Origin: Pampus argenteus
Lineage: Eukaryota; Chordata; Actinopteri; Scombriformes; Stromateidae
Assembly (NCBI GenBank): GCA_036937835.1
Contig: CM072862.1
Location: 19,994,501 to 20,058,500, forward strand
DNA: 64,000 nt
Reading direction: 5' to 3'
Part shown: one piece after another, positions 49,393 through 62,329 of the stretch
Layout: every line of letters begins with the position of its first letter
How positions within the stretch are numbered: position 1 is the first letter of the stretch
Translations under genes and position numbers: made by a program
The notes under the pieces: model-generated
Database searches by the model: none
What the model was told of the DNA's origin: nothing
Seen by the model: the letters and a program-made list of their open reading frames with translations, nothing else

Positions 49393-52300
49393 AAAAGCCG
49401 CTTTGCTTATATACAGCCTCACACTAGTATTAGTATATCGCTTGCATTAATATTGGAAGTAGATTGCCTGACCAAGTTACCAGAGCATCAAATTAGTATT
49501 TCTGTTAAAATTTCCAATTCCTACCTGCTGTAATTCACCAGCACAGCTGCAATACTTTACTTCCCTGTACAACAGATTAACTGATAAAAGTAAATATATG
49601 TTGTAAGTACGGTTGACAAGACTTGAATAATCCCCTTGATGGCCTGACAGTGTTATCGCAATAGAGCCCCTGCAAACAGCTGTTTGTCTGTATCTGTCCC
49701 ATGTTGGCTGCACTGAAGTGTAACCGATAGGGAAAAAAATCCATAGAAAGAGGACCTTGACAAAATATCTTATTTTCTTGAAAGCACTATGTGTGTGTGT
49801 GTGTGTGACTGTACAGCATGTTCGTGTGTGTGTGTGTACATTTATTCAGACACAGACAGTGTATGCATACAAACTGTAGATGATGTGTGCAAGTGTGTAG
49901 GTCCATGCAAGTTTATGTGCACACATCAGAGCTGCCATGGCTAGACATTACCTTCTCCTGACAATGCAATTAAAGCTCCGGTGCTGCATGTAACCTTCTA
50001 TTTACTGTCCAGGGAGACCAATAAATTGCCCCCATATTTGTCACAATAAAAGAGCCATCAGACTCAAGGAAGTCGGTATGTGTGTATGAATCTTGATGCT
50101 GAGCAGCTGTCCAATTAAACTGGTAAGGTAGATATGCACCCAAGGCAATAGCATGCCACCGTCTCTGGGTGAGACTAACACATTGTACATTGAAATGACA
50201 CTGAGACCATCCAGGAGCAAGGTTGCATACTGTATATACTAATTGTCTGTGAACATTCTGCAGCCTACTTTTGATTAAATCTACAGCTGTCTGTAGTAAC
50301 ATGGTATCAACTGAGCATTCACTAATATTCATAAACAAAGCATGTCCCAAGCCTCATACAGATGTACTACATTTCCACAGAGAATAAAAGATGTAAAATG
50401 TGGATGTGGCAGATGATTTTCTAAAATATAATTGTCATGACAGCATATAACAAAGCGCTCTGGTGTCTGGACAGACAGCCGGACTTAACAAACACTTTGT
50501 TCTTCGTTACTGATGCTTTATGATACTAAACGTGTCTTATTTATTAAGCAGATGCAATAGAGTCCGGGAGTCTCCTTTATGCATATGCATTTTGAGGATG
50601 GACGAGCAAATAATGGGACAGGATATGGTACGTACTGTAAGTGTGGTAAGAGTTTTGCATTTTGGAAGAGCACATACAAAAAGTGCATGTAGCACAGATA
50701 AAAAGTAAGCATAGTATAAAACTATCTAGCGTGCCACACAAATTATTAATTAAATTAAAAATAGAGAGCTGAAAACAGAAGAAAACAGGTTACAGCAAGT
50801 GATTTATTAAGATTTGTTTTTTTTAATTACTACATTTAAGTTTGATTTAATCCTTCACCTTTGGGATGAGCACCCACAGTGCTATAGAGTCTTAGGGTCC
50901 CAATACGTATAGTTGCAGTATTTGTAAATAGTGGCTATTTGTATGACATATTTCTGGTTGATGTCTTAGGTATTATAACTATAGTCTGATGAAAGCATTT
51001 TTAAAGAATGGAACCTATTTCCCAAAATATTTGATAATGTCCATGATATTTAATATTCATCTTAAATGTATCAGATATGCAGTATTAGATGTATCAGTCC
51101 CATCAAAGAAGAACATTGTTAATATTACCATCAACAATTGGACTGGTTCTGGGCAATACACTGTAGTGGATTTTAAGATACGCTAGACTCTGAATATTAC
51201 TTTGAAGCAGGATTTGGCAAAGTATGCATCAAGTGTAGTGTAAGTGCAGTGCGTGTTATTTCAGATGTAGGACACACTTGTGGTGCGTGAATGTGCACTT
51301 AAGTGCTCAAGACTGCAAGTGTGGGTACCTGGATGGACCTTTAGTCTTATTAAAGTCTCCATGGCCACTTCCAGATGCATCTATCACTGTCTGGTGCAAA
51401 CGATCGACAGATGACAACTCATATGATCTTAGATCTGGACAATTGTCATCAGTAATGACTGTAAAGGGAAAAATAATACCTGACATTTCGGCACTTGCCA
51501 AATTCTATTACATCTTCCTCTCTTTCTGTCTGTCATTCTCCCACTAGCGCTCCTTTGGTTTTAGTTGAAAGACCAGCAAATTGGAGAGGCTAGAGTATGT
51601 TCAGTCTGAGGAGAGCCATTACAGACACACAGAGAGAGAGAGAGACAGAGAGAGAGAGAGACACAGAGTGGACAAGGGAGCGTGTGAATGGAGACAAAGG
51701 AATGATATTCGGACAGTTGTATAATTGACTCCTTATCCAATGCTCTTTGCACATCTGACGCTTTCCCTCTCCTTCAACCCTGTGACTGATCAGTTGTTCT
51801 CAAAATGTGGTAACTGAGGCAACGAAAATAAATCTATCCCACGATGAAAACTTATCTTGACAGCTGACTCTCTTGTTCTTATATCTTGCCTTTCATTTCG
51901 TCTTTTTCTTTCTATCCTCCTTGATTTTTTTTTTCTTATAACTTCATGACAGCCCATTGTTTCACTGTCTTGAATGTTAGTGTTTCATATAAAGAGATTG
52001 TAAAACGTATAAGTTAACCATGGTATTAACTGGTTGTTGGACAATGTTTAAAGGTTATTTTGAGCTGACATAGTTATTAATACAACTCATCTTAAGTAAA
52101 CTCCAACACACCACCTTAACATGCTTTTAATGGGAATTACTAGGAGAAATGTCACCATTTGCCAGTGTAAGCACAGTCACAAACCATGTATATCAAAAAT
52201 GTAAACTTACCAGAAATCAAGATGATATGGTCCTTTTTACCCCTGAGATATGTTTTCTACCCCTGAGGGTTGCCTAGTTTGACATTAAATGCATTTAACA

Positions 52301-53584
52301 CATTTATCCTGTAACACATTTAACTGTATTTTTTGTGTGCTTTTTTTTCCTGCTCAGAATTTCCACACTGTGAATTCCAGTGTGTTAACAACATGGCATT
52401 TCAGGCCACTATTGGCTCACTGTAGTAAAGTTCCAGGCTAGAAAAATTGTCTTTGCTATAAGAGTTAGAGTTGACGTGTCTCTTAAGACATCTGTTATCT
52501 GTCTGTCAGACAAAAGAGTCTGTGGCCATGATGACACGTCGATGATAAAGTCCTGCACTTTGCACGACCTTCACCTACCTTCACCCCACTTTGATATCTG
52601 TGTTACAACAATGTAGAATCTCTATCTGGAACTGGATGTTTCCACTGATGCAGGCAGCACTTATATCTCAACCAAAAACACGTTTGTGAAAACCATAATT
52701 TGAACACAAACGTGTGCTAACCCAGGTTTTATAGCACCAACAGTATGTTTAGCTGCAAATATCATATTTCATATTTAAAAGATTTATTATATATATATAG
52801 TGTCTTTATTCTACCCCCCAAAAATGGGAGAAGTTAGGATCAGGATGACTGGGCCTAATGCTGGGGAGAAGAGTAAAGGACTTAAATCAGATTGTTCAAC
52901 AGAGATGGAAAATACTATGCACATGTTAAAAATTAGCTAAATGTATATTTAGACTTTAAAATGTAATTATTTTAACTATGTAATAGCGATACACGCCAAT
53001 ACAGGTAGGTTTTTGACAGTGTGTCTAAAATGCAGTGTCACCAAGCCCTGTTTTACTTGTTTTTGTAGTCTCTCTATCTTTCTCTGAGTTAAGCTGTGCA
53101 GATGTCCACGAGTAGCACTTTCCAATTTGCACCTAGTTACCACTATACCAGGTGGCCTCAGGAGGAGGATAGATTGGGGTGGTGACCTTTCTATGATGTT
53201 ATGTTGACAAGTATGATGACATTTTGAAATAGATAGTGTGGAAAGTTTGCACAACTGCACTGTCAAAGTATAGTGAGTTAGATTTATCTTCAACGTTTGT
53301 GTAATATGTCAATATTGTTTTATTGTATTTTTAGCTGCACTAAATGTAAGTCTGTGTGAAATAAAATACATAACATATTATATTCGAATATTGCACCCAA
53401 AAGCCAACAGAGTTACTTTGTTATCTTGTTTTATATAAAATAGTTGTATAAAAAAACAAAACAAAAATAAAAAACATTCATAATTGTTTTTTAACTTCCA
53501 TCTATTTGCATTTTTGCAGAAAACAAGAGTGAAAGAGGAGAGGGTATTGATATTGAGGTGTAGTCCTGCTCCTGCTTCAATTCA
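49393..53584. other. Unique non-coding DNA
   Basis: No gene recognised. A (GT)n tract lies at 49791-49807 with a second GT-rich patch near 49824-49838, and a (GA)n tract at 51632-51665. The stretch 49965-50350 is unrepetitive and open for 126 codons on the minus strand, without any domain. It is a candidate conserved element rather than a gene. Confidence 0.5.
51632..51665. repeat. (GA)n microsatellite, interrupted
   Basis: AGAG units with two ACAG interruptions. Confidence 0.9.
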
Positions 53585-54220
53585 CTAGCAAGGACCACAC
53601 CAACAACAAGATACGTTTGAATGATTTATTGAAGATAATTTAGATATGTTTCTGATTTGCCAGATGCGTTGTGTGGTCGGCTCTTGGGCAACGACCCCAA
53701 AAAAACCTCCAGTTACTTGAGGAGATGTGATTGAGCTGATCTGGGGTCTTTGAGATGTTGGGTAGGACCAACATGAGTTGTATAAGGTGTTCTGGGATAC
53801 CGTTGTGGGAGTTGTGGTGGTGGCTCCAGTCCTGAAGGAGTGTTCAGAGTAGTGACTTGCAGAAATGCCAGACATGGAGCATACTTGGTGGAAGTGATGG
53901 TGGACTTCTTTTGAGGAATGAGGTTTATCTGTGGGTGGTGGTGGAGCTAGGTGCTGCAAAGGTTTTAGAGGAAAGCTGGGTATTGGCATACCCCAACAGG
54001 CTCTCCTGATATGGTATGGTGTAGTGGGCGGGGAAACTGGACTGTGGGGGACTTTGTCAGTTGCTCTGGAAGGAGTATGCTGCTGGTGTTGATGAAAACC
54101 CAGATGTGAGTTAGAAGAACCAGGAATCCTGGTGCTGGTTGATCCGTCTGAAGTGGGTGTGAAATATGGGAAATGGTGGCTGAAGCCCTGGTGTTGCTTG
54201 GTCTGGTTGTTGATCCGTTG
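53585..54220 (-). pseudogene. Tyrosine recombinase of a mobile element, C-terminal part, broken
   Basis: The minus frame is open for 211 codons after a TGA at 54221-54223. Its first half is rich in Pro, His, Ser and Thr. Then comes GISASHYSEHSFRTGATTTT; HSFR (53831-53842 on the plus strand) is the H-x-x-R active-site box of tyrosine recombinases, and the GHSFRIGAAT neighbourhood is typical of elements in fish (DIRS/Ngaro/Crypton group). Just after it, the +1 frame reads NGIPEHLIQLM, matching the family GIPEHLIK.LGRW helix, so a frameshift lies near 53800-53815. The GRW motif and the catalytic Tyr region are no longer recognisable. The enzyme would cut and rejoin circular element DNA at the target. 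I cannot say which of the three groups it belongs to, as no reverse transcriptase is present. Confidence 0.65.
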
Positions 54221-54320
54221 TCATTTATTTTGCGGCTGTACTTTGCTGACTTGACAACGGGATGAATTAGTTGAACTAGTCCTTTACCGCGAGCTCTGGC
54301 GTCGCGGTGAGTTGGTGGGT

Positions 54321-54374
54321 GCGCGATGACGTCACCCGGAAGCGAATCAGTGTTGACGGAGCGGCGGCCATGAC
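54321..54374. promoter_or_regulatory. CRE-ETS-YY1-like motif cluster in a CpG-rich patch
   Basis: A perfect CRE palindrome TGACGTCA (54327-54334) is followed two bases later by an ETS core CCGGAAG (54336-54342). About 20 bases on lies GCGGCGGCCATGAC (54361-54374), close to a YY1 site. The surrounding bases, from about 54290, are rich in CpG. This is the usual make-up of a TATA-less vertebrate promoter, read on the plus strand. It sits inside transposon-like DNA, so it may be the element's own promoter or coincidence. Confidence 0.35.
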
Positions 54375-54694
54375 AGGTTGTTAAAAAGTTGGGTTTGTGA
54401 TGGACTGGACTCCTCTTTTCTTTTTAACGTTTTCCGGAAAGACGAACACAAACGGTCTAGTCGGCCTTTTTTGAAGAAGGCCGGGCTTAGAGGGACCTGA
54501 CTGGAGCTTGGTTGACTAGCTGGAGTTACTCTCCTAGGCGAAGGAGTTGGAGAACCAGATGATGGGCTGCTCTGGTGCGGCCTCGTTCATTCTTTGCTGG
54601 TGAATTAGGCGGGCTGGGAGATGTGGAGGATTGTTGAGGTGAACTATATTAGCCGCGGATGTTGATGAGAGAAGAACCGGGTGGGACACGGACC

Positions 54695-54862
54695 ATGGAG
54701 GATGCGGAGCTTGCCGTACACGCTCGCGAGAGAGCGGGGGTCTCACGCACAGTGGCGGCGGGAAGGCTTTCAGCTTCCGATGACGGATCAGCGATGTCTT
54801 CTGTTGGAAATCCGTTGAAAAGATCATCCGATGGTGACAACGTGATGAGATCCATACTGGAG
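54695..54862 (+). other. Exon-like plus-strand frame with Kozak start and splice donor
   Basis: GGACCATGG gives a strong translation start at 54695. The frame reads MEDAELAVHARERAGVSRTV, then a Ser/Asp-rich part, ending at a consensus donor CTGGAG|GTGAGG at 54863. This lies about 330 bases downstream of the CRE-ETS cluster, which would suit a first coding exon. The opposite strand is equally open here and the donor is also a good minus-strand acceptor, so only one reading can be right. No domain and no second exon recognised. Confidence 0.25.
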
Positions 54863-55092
54863 GTGAGGTGAGTAGATGGAAAATTATATATCATAATAAG
54901 GATGCGGTTTTGGTTCTGGTTGCTTAGACTGATATTTATAGAAATGCTGGAGAGGTGCGGTTCAGGTGTGATCCTGCTCCTCAAACTTGCTAGTTCAGCT
55001 TCATATTCCTGTGAGTCTTGTCTGTTACCTTGAGACAGACAGTTACATGAAGAAACTGACCATTTAGAGATGTTTTCATTGTTACTGCCCAT

Positions 55093-57178
55093 AGTTTTAT
55101 TTACTCAGGTGAGTGAGTGCAAAAGCAATAAGTACAAAACAATAATTATTTAACATTGAAGTAAATGAATTATTAAAAATAACAATAAACATGTAATACA
55201 TATCAAATGGAAAATATAAATACATACTTCAAATTAAAATAATCAATAGGTAACTATAAATTAAACTAATAAATAAGAAATAAATATAACATATATCTAA
55301 CTAAATCAATATATCCATTATGATAACACTGTTTCTTCTCTATTTTGTATTTTTGAATGACTTCTCAGTATTTATTTGGAGGAAGGCTTTTTTTAAACTT
55401 CAAGGCCTCGTTCTTACTTGTCAATCAACCTCTGGGGGTTGGATCATCAGTTATGATTGGGTGCTCTGTTGCTCAGCAGAGATAAAAGTTGGTCATGTCA
55501 GTAAACCAAGTTGAATATGAAAGCAAAGAGAGAAGTCTTGAGCACAAACCACTCTGGTATTCTCTTTGCCCTCACTTAAATTAAAATAGACTAAGAAATG
55601 GGACAACAAACAGTGAGAAAGGCTACTGCAGCTCCCCATGAAGAATTACTATGCAGCACTAAACATCTAACAGGCTTCCACATAACTAAATGTGGATTAT
55701 TTGGCGTTATTAATTATTGACATGATTTTTAATATTGAGAACTTGATGTTTCAACATTGAGGCACAAATGTTTTCATGCGTTTGGACATTATTCTTTCTG
55801 TACTCTGATGTGCCTTTTAAATAATTTAACATGTTTTAAACCAGTCACTAAATTCTTACAAGAGAAAAGAAACGGATACAAAAGAAAGAACTTTTTAGAA
55901 TAAATTTAATTTCGACAAATCATAATTCAGCATCGGTTAAAGATGACACAAAAAAAATGTAAAATGTGTGTGCAAATAAGGTCAATTTTTAGTCTTTGCA
56001 TTATTAATTTTGAATCCAAGGTTTCCTATTTGTTAAGCTTTCCCAGAACAGTAGAAGAAAAGTAATTTGTGCATGTGCAGGACGGGCACACAACACAGGA
56101 ACAACAAATCAAGGAGCTGGAAAGCGTATTTGGCTTATGTGTTAGGCAAGCGATTGTAAATTTAATGAATAGGTGTCATCTTGTAGTCTGGTATCCAGTC
56201 CTACAATACATTCATGTTGCTTGAATGAGCTGATGGCAGACATGACGGAGAGCTTTTCACATTAAAACTTTTCTATGGGCGCGCAAGCCTGAGGGACTCT
56301 GCTATTGACTATACATTCATTTATATTTCTGATTGATCATCAGTGCGTGGTTTTACGAGATCTGCAGAAACATGTACAGCCATTTAGTGGCAATCAGTAA
56401 GTGCTGACAACTAAGCTAATTGGTCTCTAATTGGTCTTAGCTAGCTAGCATTAACTTGTCCGAAGGGTTGAGTTTGAGGAAATGTGTCTGAAATGAAGCA
56501 CTTACTGTAGTCAGGATGAATATCATTATGTCATTATGCTAAGTGAATCTTAAACAGCACAGCATTGAACAACATTGCGCATGATTCTTTATTTTTCTGT
56601 ATTTCTTTTAGCTAAAAAGAATCACAAAAAATGCACACGTATATGATGTTATATATGACGTATAACAATGTTTATGGAACCATAAATCTGCTGATCACTT
56701 TTTAATGAATTGAAATGGAATCAATAAGCTTCCAGAAGGAAAACCATTCCTAATGAGGTTATACAATTTCTACTCTCATTGCAATTCATTTAACTGAACT
56801 GATTATTCACTTTGAAATCTTAGAAAGTCAATAGACTTTTGTTGTTAATCACGGCACCGTTGTGTGTTGTAAGAAATACGTTTATATAAATCAAATGGTA
56901 TGTTGGAAAAACAGATTTCTGTGTGACTATGTTGTATTCTACAAAGAGCCACTTAACAAAAGAGTGAAAGTTTATGACTGACATCAGTCTATCATAGCTT
57001 ACCTCTTGAACCATATTACAAGAAGAATTCTTGTAATATTTCCACTATTCATATACTGACATCTTACCACTCAGAGATAGATAGAAGAACACTATTCTCA
57101 AACTATTTTTCTACACAACTGGGTAAGAATATACAAAGGTATCATCACTCCTGAGTACATGTAGGTTAAGGTCTAGAC
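55093..57178. other. AT-rich then unique non-coding DNA
   Basis: 55130-55320 is extremely AT-rich with many AATAA and ATAAAT strings. The rest is unique. A perfect 12-bp hairpin with a 3-base loop lies at 57013-57039. No gene recognised. Confidence 0.55.
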
Positions 57179-60100
57179 TTGCCCGTCTATGTGATTTATG
57201 AGAGGTTGAACATTTACACCTTGGCTTTCCCTTACTGTCTGACCAAGTCATTCATCAGGCTCCATATAATGAATGGACTTGTTCTTTGCGCTGGAGCTAA
57301 CAAGACGGTGGGGTCCTTAGAGTTCAGTAAAACAAGATTACAACCACTGGTCAAGCCCAGGAAAAGGGAGCAACTCCTTCTGGAGTTGGTGCAGGAGCAT
57401 AGGGCCACTTGGGGGAAGAGATTGGTGGTGATGAGGGGTAGCATTGCTGAGTTTCTGCTGTAGTCATAGTCCCCAAAATGGCGATCCAAGGTCACAATAT
57501 AATTGTGTTAGCAGAGGGAACTGCCAAACCCCATGACAGATAAAATGGCATGCAAAGAACAATTTGTGAAAAATAATAACTTCAATCTACTACTTAATTG
57601 ATCTCTGTAGGGATATTATTGTTTTACGTGGGTCCCTCCTATAAGGGAGGTCAGGCCATAGTGGGCTGACATATTGGCTATTTTAGCGGGAGTCTTGTCG
57701 GGGGCCACTGACTGTAGACCTGCTATAAAATCAGATAATCTTGCCTTTCTAATTCTTTGATTGCCATCAGGCGACTCTTAGGAAGCTCAACATTGTGTGG
57801 TCCTCCCAGCCAGCATTCCTAACTATGTGTCAGGAACGCACAATACTCGACATCCCCTCCTTTAGGAAAAAAAACAAAACACACAAACAAAAAAAATGGC
57901 AAGGATTGTACAATCCCCTTTAGCCGACTTCACTTTTGAAATAAATTACACATAAACACAGTTTTGGAAGTTTTGATTATACCCCCTGTCGTGTCCTGCT
58001 CAGTGGTCTGAACCATTGTGGGTTTTCTTCATCCTGAACCTTTGGACTATGTTTTGAGAATCCATCTCTGCAGCATCTCTGTAGCATGTGAGTTGAGTCT
58101 AGTGACTGGTGACTGCTAACCGAGCTACTGCTGGAGAGTAAACAAGCAAATGCTGCACAACGCTGTACAATAGCTAAATATGTATAGTAATGATCTAAAA
58201 GAGAAGAAAATGGCCAGTTCATAAACATTTCCAATCTTCACCAATAGGTTAATCCTATTGAATGTGGAAAAAAAACCAAAAAAAAAAAAAAACATTGTGA
58301 GTACCTGTGTTGATTTGACAGCAGAAAAAAATGTCAGTTGGAAATGCAGGAGGAAAAGCAAAGGTAGATGAAATGATCACTCTGACAGAGAAAAGAAGCA
58401 CATTGTATTGGCAGCTTGCCTGGATATGCTGTTCAAGTCTTTTTCTATCTCTGGCAAACCAGTGACAATGTGTCTGCAGTCAACATAATGTAGTACTATG
58501 TAGTACATAACAGTATGAGATGAAGAAAAGAAGGTTGCACAGTTGTGCGTGCATTGTGCAGTAGTGTTCTTTTTAGGAAATAGTGAAAAGAAAAACCAAC
58601 AAAAAAACAAGCAAACAATATAGAGACTGCCCTCCCCAAGAAATAAGAGCATCAGTTGGTTCAGCAAACGTGTACAATGTCTAAAATTGTGAAAATTGAG
58701 TTACTGCAATAAGCACAAATTCACAAATATTTTCTTATTTTTTTTAAAATATAATATAGATAATGGATGCTAAATTTCGTATTTACAGTCAATGTGTCCG
58801 ATCAAGGGTGTCAAAGCAAATTTATTTCTAACATTTTGTTACATAATGGCCAAACCTCAGACAATCATGCAGGGATTCCCATTACCCACTACATCCCTTT
58901 AAACAATGTATCCTGCCCCCTCCTCGAGCTCTGTGGGGACACGATTAAGAAGACAGGTATCCATTACCTTGAAGCAGAGCAGTACACACTAGCTCCAGGC
59001 TTTATGTCACACTCTAATATATACAAAGCCTTGTGAATCTACCCTCTTGAAATCCCCCATGCCCTTTATCTGCCAATCCCATGACTTTCATAGGCTGACT
59101 TGAAGGATGATATCCCTAATGTTCATGACAAATTAATCCACAGGGGAAAGCCAATGACAGTGAGCTGCCAGTGGGTCATCCCTTCGGCTAAGTCTGTCAT
59201 TTCACATTTGCAGGGACTCATGTGCAGAACTGCATAACTAAGCAGCATATTTGTACAACCTGAATGAAGGGGTTGGTATCCGTGCGTACATACAGACGGC
59301 CGATAAAGATTCAAGTCCCAGGAAAAGGAACTTAATTGGGACTTGGTGTTCCGCTTCAGAGACAATAAAGATTTCTGAATAGAACACAGTAGTGTGCATT
59401 TAAAAGAGCACTGTACACTGTACAAGAGCACTGCATGTCATACAAGCTTATGGCTGCCCAGGGCACAACAAAACAATGTTCAGCTACTTAACTAATTTAG
59501 TTATTAGAGATACAAGATATCTAGATAAACCAAATGTTATTTATAGACTGTACAACCTTAACAACAGTGATTTAGAAATATACTAATGGAACATGTCCAC
59601 CTTAAATAAGATAGAAATAGCATAATGTCGAGAATATTTTATTTTTATTTTTTTTAACTATATATATGTACCAGATATTATACTGCAAATGTGAACATAC
59701 TCAATTTACTGTGTACTATGATTGAATGCTCATATTAACTAGGTATATGGTCACACAAACTGACAGAGTAGATTGGGCACCAGATACATTACATTTGCCC
59801 AGTATTTTAACTCATGCATATGTCAGAATCTCAATGTGACTTCTTGTGCTATATGATTCAGCTCATTGCATGTTGTTTGAACATTACCAGTGAAGAGCGA
59901 TTTTTGCCTGCATGAAAGTTATGTTTACAGAAGCAAGAAGGAGTAAAAAGTTGTCGTCTGTTGAGCGCTCTGTGAGTGAGAGGCTTGATAAAGCATACAG
60001 ACACAGCGCAGAGGGCATTAAGTTCCATATACATTGATATAAAATTGAAAGTAGCAGAGAAGAAAATGTTGTACTGGCCGGGGATTTGCACAGCAGGATG

Positions 60101-61594
60101 TTTACATTGTATTCACACTACGTGTAGTCTGATGAATCATTTGTTAAGCAAGTAGAAGAAGTCATGGCTGTAGACTTTGTATGTTTGTTTAGCTGTGGCA
60201 TGAGAATCACTGCGCATTTTTTTTTTTTCACATATCTGAATTCAGGCCTCATAAAACCTTGCAGAAAACTTCTGTTTGGCTCAAAATGTATTCAATTTTA
60301 TCTTGTTGCAAGAACTGCTGTATGCCAAATAAATACTGCATAAAAGTGTTAGATACACAGTTTCATTTAAAACAAATCTGCCACCAAATATTGTTCAGTC
60401 ATGAACACTCTCTAATCACAAGATAAACCATTATAACAACAAAGGGTAATACAGTTATGTTTGGTGTTCATCACTCTGTATTAAGATGTTCTCTCCTTAT
60501 CCAGCAACCTGCTGTTGGTAAAGCAGAGGCATAATAGGCAGCAGCAGGGTAGTGTTATCACTTTAAGAGCTACCGTAGGCTCGAGTAGATAGTCTGGCAC
60601 AGGTGGAGCCTGGGAAGGTGGAGATAAAGCTTTAACAAGCAATAGAGTATGCAGCAATTGGTGTGGCAAGAATGTGGTTTTTTTTAATGGATAGTGTTTT
60701 GTATACATAGCGGTCATCTGATAAATTAGCAACACATTATGTCTATGTCCTGCCTGAACGAACATGATGCTCCATGAAAATAAAGTAAAGTACAATAGTC
60801 ATTTGGCAAAAAGGGAAAGCACTTAGAATTAATCAAACCATAAAACAGAACTATTAGCTGTTATATTAGGATGGTGAGATTTTCGTTCACAAATGTGTGT
60901 GAACGAGTGTAAACGATTGCATTTTAGCGCATATATTTAGTGTAATATCTGTGATTAAATACATCGATTGATATAAACACACATTCACTTGCTTTTGTAA
61001 CATTTAGACCACGTAATTCCCTGCATTGTATATAATCCACTCACTTAATGTGTCTATATGCTAAATAAAAATAGTAGATTTTATTGCAGAACCCTGCGTG
61101 TGATTTTGCATGTGAATTATCCATTAATCCAGGCACTCTCATGCATATCTCTTATGGTCAAAATCTGGCTGCTCACTCACTGAGCAGTAACTACAAGCAT
61201 GGATTGATTTTGAACTAGCTTTCAGGATTAATTATTCAGTGCATTTTTTGATGGACCTCTGAAACTGCTTCTCCTGTTGCAATATTAATTGCCTTGCCAA
61301 AATGTATTACAGATTTATTTTCAATCATTGAAGGGTGTCAACGCCACCCCCACCCCCCCACCGCGCCCCTTTTGAAAAGAAGCAATGCAAACAGAGTAAG
61401 AAAAGCTAGGAGATTACTGACCCAATGCTTGTGATTTCAAAGAGGATGCTGGAGGTTTGTGAATTTATGATGGAGCATCATTGCACACATAAACGCACAT
61501 GTCTCACTCTCTCTGGGACATCTGATAATAAACAATGTAAATCACCCTCAAAGTATGACTCCCAGTAGCTGTAAGTAGGTTGAGAGAAAGCAGG
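57179..61594. other. Unique non-coding DNA
   Basis: No gene recognised. At 57290-57500 both strands are open (94 and 87 codons) with balanced composition, but I see no domain. 57600-57850 is GC-richer and of unknown origin. A-runs occur at 57870-57890 and about 58276-58290. 58770-59060 is unique, with an 89-codon frame that does not resemble a known protein. Confidence 0.5.
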
Positions 61595-61905
61595 TCTTAA
61601 AAGGACAAGTTTAGAGAAAAGATTTAAAACTCGTTAGTGAAACCTGTTCTCCTCAGGGAGGTCATTCCAAAGCTTCACATCCTTAATAGTGAAAGCAAGG
61701 TCACCCTGAGTTTTCAAATTAGATTTGGGTACAGGCAAAAGTGACCTTCCCAATGATCTCAGGGACTGACCATTGGCTCATAGAGACTTAAAAGCTCAGT
61801 AACACAACTTGGAGCCAGATGCAGCCAGTGTGTTAAACAGCAAAGTTTTAAAAATCAACCCTTTACTGTAACTGCAGCCAGGGCAGAATAGCCAAATACG
61901 TGTAT
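61595..61905. repeat. Diverged teleost interspersed repeat
   Basis: The order TCAGGGAGGTCATTCCAAAG, AAGGTCACCCTGAGTTTTCA, TGATCTCAGGGACTGACC, AACTTGGAGCCAGATGCAGC and AAAATCAACCCTTTACTGTA matches a common fish repeat I know from other genomes. In that repeat the same phrases describe 'GTCACCCTGAGTTTT' and 'AAAATCAATTCTA..CTGG.AGCCAGTG'. Boundaries and class are uncertain. Confidence 0.5.
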
Positions 61906-62329
61906 ATTATTTCACGTCTCATTCAGTCACGTTTGCCATTACATGTTTCTAATGAATTGAAATTATACAGACATGATGCAGTATATAGAATGTCCAACTA
62001 GATTTTTATTTGATGAAACACACAGAACACACAGAAAGTGCGGATAATAACAATGGATAACGTATTAGATAAAGCTGAAGACTTTCACAAATAAAGTTGT
62101 CATGTTGTCAGTGGTGGTTTAACAGTTACAAGTCCATTTCCAGCTATAAAAGAAATACAACATTCAATTAGTGTTTCATCCAGGAACTCAGTGAAGTCAG
62201 TCGAATGGTTTGATTTAATGATATATGTGATATATGATCTCACAGAAATATATAAAATCTCCACAACTCTTAATGTGGCATTATGCGGTGGTGCTATGTT
62301 AGCGTTAAAAATGACATGAAATGACGACA
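61906..62329. other. Unique non-coding DNA
   Basis: AT-rich with no gene or element recognised. Confidence 0.5.

Larger units (their letters stand above)
54221..55092 (-). mobile_element. Upstream part of the recombinase element (possible gag-like, Pro/Ser-rich)
   Basis: Three minus-strand pieces look protein-like and lie in order before the recombinase. One is 54649-55092 (DLITLSPSDDLFNGF, a Ser/Pro/Ala-rich end). Another is 54534-54827 in another frame. The third is an unlisted frame at about 54370-54560 reading PTPSPRRVTPASQPSSSQVP, then SPAFFKKGRLDRL and FRKTLKRKEES. Stops and frameshifts separate them. Composition is GC-richer than the surroundings. I infer they belong to the same dead element as 53585-54220. 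The family is not recognised. Confidence 0.4.
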
